A DNA stretch of 64,000 nt from Bryum argenteum (Eukaryota > Streptophyta > Bryopsida > Bryales > Bryaceae): positions 15,683,001 through 15,747,000 of the forward strand of contig CM073321.1 in the NCBI GenBank assembly GCA_037043015.1, in the 5' to 3' direction. The notes beneath the pieces were generated by a model. That model was not told where the DNA came from and did no database searches. It saw nothing but the letters and a program-made list of their open reading frames with translations. The translations under genes and the position numbers were made by a program. Of this stretch, positions 58,001 through 64,000 are shown piece after piece. The stretch's first letter is position 1; every line of letters begins with the position of its first letter.

Positions 58001-58480
58001 ATGTCGATAGTTATCGTCGGGTCAACGATAAGTGTGTTTATTTTTATTTTAAAATATTTCAATAGTTATCGTTGGGTCAACGATAACTGTATTTACTTTT
58101 ATTTTAAAATATGTCGATAATTATCGTGGGGTCGACGATAACTATGGGTTTATTTTCATTTTAAAATATGTCGATAGTTATCGTTGGGTCAACGATAACT
58201 ATGCTTACTTTTGTTTTAAAATATGTCGATAGTTATCGTCAAGTCGACAATAACTGTGTTTATTTTTATTTTAAAATATTTTAATAGTTATCGTTGGGTC
58301 AACGATAACTGTATTTACTTTTATTTTATAATATGTCGATCGTTATCGTCGGATCGACGATAACTATGGGTTTATTTTGAATTTAAAATATGTCGATAGT
58401 TTTTGTTGGGTCAATGATAACTGTGCTTACTTTTGTTTTGAAATATGTCGATAGTTATCGTCGAGTCGACGATAACCGTA
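58001..58480. repeat. Satellite of 55-57-bp monomers with 222-bp higher-order period
   Basis: Nine palindrome copies start at 58011, 58066, 58121, 58178, 58233, 58288, 58343, 58400 and 58455. The spacings 55, 55, 57, 55 occur twice, giving an exact 222-bp higher-order repeat. Monomers in equivalent positions share private changes (GGGTTTATTTT in the third, GCTTACTTTTGTTTT in the fourth). Spacers are ATTTTAAAATATGTCGATAG-like. Confidence 0.92.
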
Positions 58481-58489
58481 TAATTCACT

Positions 58490-59155
58490 AAACTCTTCTT
58501 TACCTAAGAGCGCTGTTTTTTTCAATTGCACCTAAACCTAAAATCTGTTTTAGTCGTAGATTATAGCGAATAACACGAATTGAATGCTAATGATGTTTCT
58601 AGGAACGAAACGCTACGAGCTGCAACCAGGAGGAAACTACGAGCAAAAGGCGAGATACTCACAAGCGAGATGAAAATCAAGACGTCGGAGAAGCCCTAGG
58701 CTTCTGCAATCCGGCCCAAGTTGTTGATGGCGGTGATGCCGGTGCCAATTCCGATTAAGCTGTGGCCAAGTTCTGCAATTCATTGTAGTCCATGTTCATC
58801 AAGATCTCAGAGCACCAATACTCTTACTCTTACAGCCCAGGATCTTTGAACAACCAATCCAATACTGCGTTGCCCTCAAAATCGGAGTACCCAACAGTAC
58901 CCAGCATTGCTGAATTCACAACAGAGTACAAAAAACGAGCATTGCTAAATTCACAACAGAGTACAAAAAACAAGCGATAATCGATTCGATGAGGAGAGAA
59001 TGTCGAAATAGAGAAAAATAGAACAACCCCCTTCATCTATCAAACAAGCTTCATATTACTAGAAAGCCCCTGCAAGCAACAGTCACAATTCTCAAATCAG
59101 AACATATATTTATATAAACACAGTCCTCTAACTAAGAAACACGATAGCTGGAGCT
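58490..59155. other. Noncoding spacer
   Basis: It contains two copies of GAATTCACAACAGAGTACAA-type sequence (58911 and 58950 approximately). No gene is supported. Confidence 0.4.
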
Positions 59156-59157
59156 CT

Positions 59158-59874
59158 ACAGAAAATGGGGAATACTACTCATGGGATAAGTGGTTGCATT
59201 TGATTGAATTTGCGTACAATGATCATATTCATAGTAGTATTGGGGTAAGTCCATTCTATGGTTTATATGGTCAAGAATGTAGAACTCCTATAACAATCTC
59301 TACTCCTACTACGAGATTTGAAAGCATTAATGAAATGATTAAGGAAATGAGTGAAATTAGAGAGTTGGCAAAGTTGGCTATGAAGAGTGCTCAAGATAGA
59401 GCTAAACACTATGCTGATAGAAAAAGAATCTTCCGTGAATTTGAAGTGGGTGATAAAGTCTTTTTGAAGGTAGCTCCAAAAAGATCTGGACTCAAGCTTG
59501 GTAAGTCAAGGAAGTTATCACCTCGGTTTTGTGGTCCTTTTGAAATTATTGAAAGAATAGGACAAGTTGCTTATAAACTGAGGTTGCCTGAGGAATGGCA
59601 GATACATGATGTATTTCATGTGAGTTTGTTGAGGAAGTATGTATCTGATCCCAGTCATGTTTTGCCTGATCTTCCAAAAACTGCTCCTGAGGGAGAACTA
59701 CTTGCTCAACCTGAGAAGATTTTGAAGGTGGAGAATCAACATCTGAGGAATAAGACATTCCGTAGATTCTATGTGAAGTGGAAGGATTATCCGGAAGAAG
59801 AAGCTTCTTGGGAGAGAGAAGTTGATTTCAGAAGGGATTATCCTGACTTTGTCATTGAGGACAATGACTTTTAA
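59158..59874 (+). pseudogene. Ty3/gypsy integrase C-terminus with chromodomain (5'-truncated)
   Basis: The frame enters abruptly at ENGEYYSWDKWLHLIEFAYND (about 59161), the end of the integrase core, and runs uninterrupted to TAA 59872. It includes SSIGVSPFYGLYG, HYADRKRIFREFEVGDKVFL (the GPY/F-flanking linker), LSPRFCGPFEIIERIG, WQIHDVFHVSLL, and a chromodomain-like end with FYVKWKDYPEEEASWERE. It thus belongs to the chromovirus clade. Everything upstream (gag, protease, reverse transcriptase) is missing, so the element cannot move by itself. The open frame and following LTR suggest a relatively young insertion. A polypurine tract, GGAAGGGGAGGA, follows at 59876-59887. Confidence 0.9.
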
Positions 59875-59888
59875 TGGAAGGGGAGGAT

Positions 59889-60419
59889 TGTAAGGTAACT
59901 TACATTGATAGATGGATGAATGAAATCTTCTAACCACATTGGACAGTGTGTAAGCAGAGGATGAAAGGAGTCAGACAACTCCCAGTTGAGGATGGATGGA
60001 CCGGAGTCAGACAACTCCAGATTGAGAACATGTGCACTAGAGTTAGACAACTCTATATTTAGTGCATTGGAGTCAGACCACTCCAAGATTGAGAACATGT
60101 GTACAAGAGTTAGACAACTCAAGATGAGGTACACTAGAATTAGACTACTGATAGTAGTCAATTAGCTTTACTCTAAATATAAGAGTAAAGATCTAGAATG
60201 ATCTATAAATAGGCTAGACTCTGGAACATAGCCTAAGATAGACTGTAGTTCCTTTTGGGAAGGAACTCATATATTAGCTCGGGGGTGAGAAGGTAGAGGC
60301 TCTCTTTGGTAGTGAGCTCTTCTCTATGGTTGGGAGGTTGAGCTTAATGAAGTTCTAGGTTTTGTCTTCCTAGCTAAATTGTTGTGAGTTGGTAATAAAC
60401 CTATTAGAGGGTTGTTACA
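59889..60419 (+). mobile_element. 3' LTR of the chromovirus
   Basis: It starts TGTAAGG right after the polypurine tract and ends TTGTTACA, giving TGTAA...TTACA inverted ends, length 531 bp. It has TATAAATA at 60204 and AATAAA at 60394. The U3 part holds five to six GGAGTCAGACAACTCC-type inverted repeats (59967, 60003, 60039, 60069, 60107, 60136). The following DNA belongs to a different element. Confidence 0.8.
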
Positions 60420-60437
60420 CTTGATGTACAGCGCGAG

Positions 60438-61806
60438 GTGGCAGAATCCCAGCAGCCAAACACCACGCCAACCCACCGTGGAAAGCGGCCACGCACCGAG
60501 GAGGAGGGGACAACAGGAGGAGGCGGCCCCATGGAGATCGCCAGTACGTCCACGACCACGGAGTTCGGCCCCCGCGCCAAGGAGTTCGAGGCCCAAAAAC
60601 GCACAATGGAGACTTGTATGGAAGAGATGCTGCACTTCCTTCACAGCACGGAGCAACAGCAGCAGACAGCCTCGGCCAAGTACAAAGACTGGGAGACTCG
60701 GCATAAGCGCCATACGGCACAGCTGATGCAGACAACCCAGGCCACGGCTCGTAAGTCCATGGAGGAGTACAAGCCGGAGGTCCACTCACACCACCAACTC
60801 AGGACGGATAACTTCCCTGCAGAACCAACTCGATGCACGGGATCTAGAACTCCAGGCAGCCACGGAAAGGTCCCGCACTTTCGAGGACCAAAGCACCAGG
60901 GACAGGGAGAGAATTGAGCGGCTAGACCGCCAAACTGCCGAACTCCTCGCCAAATGCAAGACATTGTCAGAGGAGTTGGCCCTCAAAGCCACAACCCCTT
61001 CTCCAATGCCACGGACATGGACACGGTGCAAATGGCACCGCCAGAGGTGGAAAACGCCCGGAGAACTTCAAGCCAACAAGGTGGCTTGGACGAATCACGC
61101 GGCTAGAATTATCGCCACCACAAAGATACCACATGCCGCGATCGAACCACACACATCGGAAGAACCCCCGTAGCATTCCTTGATCAATGCACAGGTGATG
61201 CATTAATCGCATTGGAGCTTGAGGGCTCCGACAACACCGGGGCGCCCAAGGCGAACCCTTCCTCGGAGAGGATGACGAGGAGGTACAACCTCAACCCATG
61301 GAGGAACCAGACTGACCCACCCCGACATACACCCACGAGGAGGATTATGACAACATACAGGAGGAGGAGGACACCCACGAGCAAACCGACCCTACACACG
61401 CGGGGGCAGGCAATGGACACTAACTCCGGGGAAGGCATCGATCAATTCCCGACACAAATTGGAGAAGAGAGGGTGGACATACCGAGGGGTTTACGCACCA
61501 CGAACACGCGCACACCGCCTCCGCGGCAAAGACCCCTCGGCAAGCTCGCTCCCCATACCACCTTCCGGTTCTGTCACCACCTACACAGTACGAGTCCCCG
61601 GTGAGACAAAATCCGGATGGTACTTACCCATGGCCGACTCGGGCCGAGTCCCCGGTAGCCCACTCGGACCCCCTGCCCACGCTCTCCCCGTTGCGAGTAA
61701 TACCCTCCCCCTTATCTCTCGCCAGGCACAGGCAAAGCCTCCTCCAGAAGGAGGAACAGAAGGGGTGGAACATGGAAGACGCGGATAAAGACGGAGACGA
61801 GGCCTA
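60438..61806 (+). pseudogene. Gag-like coiled-coil protein of a second retroelement (frameshifted)
   Basis: Coding signal starts within the frame read AESQQPNTTPTHRGKRPRTE after the LTR insertion. It has a coiled-coil stretch (CMEEMLHFLHSTEQQQQ) and loses frame near 60780, where another frame continues DARDLELQAATERSRTFED, RLDRQTAELLAKCKTLSEEL. It then becomes Pro/Arg/Thr-rich through 61800 with several frame changes. No protease or reverse transcriptase is seen. GC is clearly higher than in the preceding element. Confidence 0.45.
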
Positions 61807-61813
61807 GGAGTCC

Positions 61814-62104
61814 ATGCAGTTCGTATTGCGTTATTTCCACGAACACCCGGACCTCACCGCACATTATGCCAACTCTGAGACTACAGGGCGACAGTGCCCT
61901 GCATGCAATCGGACCTTAGGGGGTACGGTGTTCGATGTGTATACACATGCGCTCAATTTTCGAGGAAACCATGTCCTGATACATCGAGCAGTGGCCGAGG
62001 CACTCCATCGACTGTACCACGGCGAAGAACCCCCTCGTAGCGGTCGGCAATTTCCCCGGGAGCAAGCCAGACCGAACAGGAGGCCCGTCCCCACGCGCCG
62101 CTAA
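61814..62104 (+). CDS. Zinc-finger protein, zf-XS-like (end of second element)
   Basis: This intact 96-codon frame contains CPACNRTLGGTVFDVYTHAL followed by a basic/aromatic helix ending ALHRLYHGEE. The spacing C-x2-C-x8-F-x4-H-A resembles the zf-XS finger of SGS3-type plant proteins. It is more likely the C-terminal end of the gag-like protein upstream, because a TAG at 61807-61809 separates them and the ATG is weakly placed. Forty bases downstream, TTCGAGGACGAATT and AAAGAGGGCAAAA form the polypurine-type junction to the LTR. Confidence 0.5.
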   Translation: MQFVLRYFHEHPDLTAHYANSETTGRQCPACNRTLGGTVFDVYTHALNFRGNHVLIHRAVAEALHRLYHGEEPPRSGRQFPREQARPNRRPVPTRR

Positions 62105-62148
62105 GCCAAAGAATTCGAGGACGAATTGCACTCGCAAAGAGGGCAAAA

Positions 62149-63012
62149 TGTTACCCGCCGAACCACGGGTATCATCATCGAAGACCACAGCCACGGGGAG
62201 ACCAGGAATTAACGACGACCCCGGGGCTCGAGGCCAAGGACACAGTGATCAGAGGACCACGAGGATCGAGACCGTGGACACAGGCAGTAAAGTCGAAGGG
62301 CAGCGCAAGGGATTAGGTTTTATTATAAATAAGGGTAGAATGATACAATAGCAGCTCCTTGTATTGCTAGAACAGGATGTTAGCCACGAGTGCGTACTCA
62401 CGAACTTTGTAGCCTTACGGCATTCTCCAATTCAATGCAAACACAGGACTCAGTCCAATTCTATCTTACCCCGCCTCTATCTATTTTCTACTACCCTCCT
62501 CTAATCGCGCTTCGTCTGCGGAGGCCTTGGCACCGTGGTAGTCACCGAGTCGGAGCCGTGGTGTCTCAATCTCTCACGTGGTTTGTGCAGCTGCCGTCGC
62601 AAACGCCCCGCCCAAGGATCTGTCTCGCCGAACCAGCACCGTGGCCGTGGAAGTGGGCCAGGGACGAGTCACCCCGGAGATCAGAACCCCGGGTCTTGAC
62701 CCCCTCGATCATACCTCGGCCGCTCGGATCGCTCGCCTGACCGAATTAATCACTAGGTGATTGCGGCCCGGTCAACGACCGCCATACCCTACCCAGACCT
62801 TGGGAGTAATTGTGAGCGTCGTCTCCAAGCCCCGGTCTTCTCCCTGTTTCCTACCTTTACCTTCCCCGTTCTCATACCTCGGGCATCTCCATACCCGTAC
62901 CCCGGCTAAGACATGCTCTCGTCCAAACCTAGTTCCTTTCGGTTGTTGTTTTTTCACCTGCGCGATTACCGTCTTCCACTAGAAGTAATCAAGGGTACCC
63001 TGAGCGGCAACA
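62149..63012 (+). mobile_element. 3' LTR of the second retroelement
   Basis: It begins TGTTACCCGCC directly after the purine-rich AAAGAGGGCAAAA and appears to end GCGGCAACA (TGTT...AACA), length about 864 bp. TATAAATA lies at 62324. The 3' boundary is less certain than the 5' one, and no second LTR copy is in the window. Confidence 0.55.
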
Positions 63013-63084
63013 AAGATTAGTATACCCAAAGACACACCTCCACCCAAAAACCCACCTAGGAAGTGACGTGTTTATTACAACGGC

Positions 63085-63900
63085 AACAATAGATTGGTCG
63101 TAAAAGTGAGTACAAATACTATAAGATACCTGCGTTTTTAATGATGTTGTAAATGATGTCTAAAAAGACATCGTAGACATTAATTCAGATGTCTTATAGA
63201 CGATAAGACATCCTAGACAGCTCAAATGTCTTAGCAGACGTCTAAAAAGACAGGAAAATGTCTTAAGATCGAAGATGTCTTAAGGTAATTTTGGAATGGT
63301 AAAAAGTGTGCCACGTAGGTGCCACGTAGATGACACATCAGCTTGAATTTAACGGGCAGTGCCACGTGGGGATGAAATTCATCATGATGTGGAATTTTAC
63401 ATGGTCCCACGAAAGATGACATGGCGGCGCCAGAATCCTATGTGGACCCGGGAAAATCCGATGTGGCACGCGGAAAAATCCGACGTGGCACCCGGGAATA
63501 TCCGACGTGGCACGCGGGAAAAGTTGACGTGGACTTGGAAAAATGACATGGCATGCCACGTCAGCATATTGCGGAGGTTTTATGCTCCTATCATGATAGT
63601 TTTAGACATCAGTTAAGACGACTTAAATGTCTTGCAAGACATCTTAGATGTTGTACAAGATGTCTTGCAAGACGTATGCAATGTCTTACAAAATATCTTA
63701 GAAGACAATTTTTATGTCTTATAAGATGTTTCCAGTGCGTAGAATGATGTTTACGTTGATGTCCTTATTAAGTTTGTGATGTTTGCTCGGAGGTTTGCAG
63801 CAGTGTTACTATTGATGTTTTTTGGGCATATGAAAGGACATCTAGGATAACATTTTTAGATGTTTATATAGTCATCAGATCTGTAATCCACAGACGTCTC
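63085..63900. repeat. GATGTCTT/AAGACATC palindrome-rich region
   Basis: GATGTCTT and its complement AAGACATC occur many times on both sides (63150-63290 and 63620-63730), for example GATGTCTTGCAAGAC and ATGTCTTGCAAGACATC. A middle block differs (see next entry). It may be a non-autonomous element, but no terminal repeat or target duplication could be fixed. Confidence 0.55.
63300..63570. repeat. ACGT-core cluster with ~24-bp tandem copies
   Basis: Units of GAAAAATCCGACGTGGCACG type repeat about four times at 63435-63540. GCCACGTGG (63361), GCCACGTAG (twice near 63310-63325) and GCCACGTCAGC (near 63557) add more ACGT cores. These resemble G-box/ABRE bZIP sites. Confidence 0.65.
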
Positions 63901-64000
63901 ACATAACATCACCAAAACACTTTGTCACATCAAAAAGTATGAGTCAAACATATATTGCTTAGGTCATTAAAACCTCAGATAACACAAACTAGAATATTTA

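Noticed and set aside
58011-58480. CRISPR-like array
   Set aside because: The palindromic units are regularly spaced, but the spacers are repeats of each other and the context is eukaryotic; it is a satellite.

Overview
The window looks like nuclear DNA of a plant-lineage eukaryote. It is gene-poor, has GT-AG introns, a Ty3/gypsy integrase with a C-terminal chromodomain, hAT transposase remains, gag and protease fragments, tRNA-like (SINE-type) B-boxes, and long C- or G-rich minisatellite tracts. The mixture reminds me of a charophyte alga such as Chara, but that is inference from style and no marker gene is present. I see no bacterial operon, CRISPR array, rRNA gene or intact tRNA gene.

Layout. 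0-3.7 kb: decayed protein-kinase-like gene, then a 3' module, a C-rich tract and a TATA promoter module. 3.7-7.8 kb (minus): decayed intron-containing gene joining a ParB-like GNHR motif to a beta-class N4/N6 DNA methyltransferase-like fold. 8-10 kb: repeats. 10.2-19.2 kb: a RING-finger/coiled-coil pseudogene between C-rich and G-rich arms that carry inverted copies of the same hairpin repeat. 20.1-23.6 kb: decayed hAT transposase gene with a long acidic and Arg/Gly-rich tail; its promoter matches that of the RING gene and its 3' module matches that of the kinase gene. 24.9-27.5 kb: gag-like remnant (minus) and repeats. 29.0-33.3 kb (plus): multi-exon RING-like/coiled-coil gene. 34.2-37.7 kb (minus): three-exon gene with a DDE-transposase-like core. 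39-49 kb: LTR-retroelement debris, a TATA-driven ORF, a 340-bp hAT-type MITE with perfect target duplication, and a gag pseudogene. 50-57.7 kb (minus): FCP1/SCP-type phosphatase-like exon and a second ParB/methyltransferase-like gene. A 23-bp palindrome is scattered through its introns, flanks and reading frame, and becomes a satellite at 58.0-58.5 kb. 59.2-63.0 kb: nested retroelements with two LTRs. 63.1-64 kb: palindrome-rich, ACGT-rich noncoding DNA.

Most coding regions are decayed. Their internal stops are mostly TGA, with TAG and TAA, and most can be explained by single C-to-T or G-to-A changes, as expected where cytosine methylation silences repeats. The best-preserved models are the 29.0-33.3 kb gene (893 codons, one internal TAA), the 34.2-37.7 kb transposase-like gene and the 42.9-44.3 kb ORF.

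The most interesting points are the two collinear ParB/methyltransferase-like genes, the palindrome that occurs in introns, coding frame and satellite, and the reuse of promoter and 3' modules by unrelated cargo genes. Exon boundaries and edges of decayed features are approximate to a few bases unless a motif is quoted.
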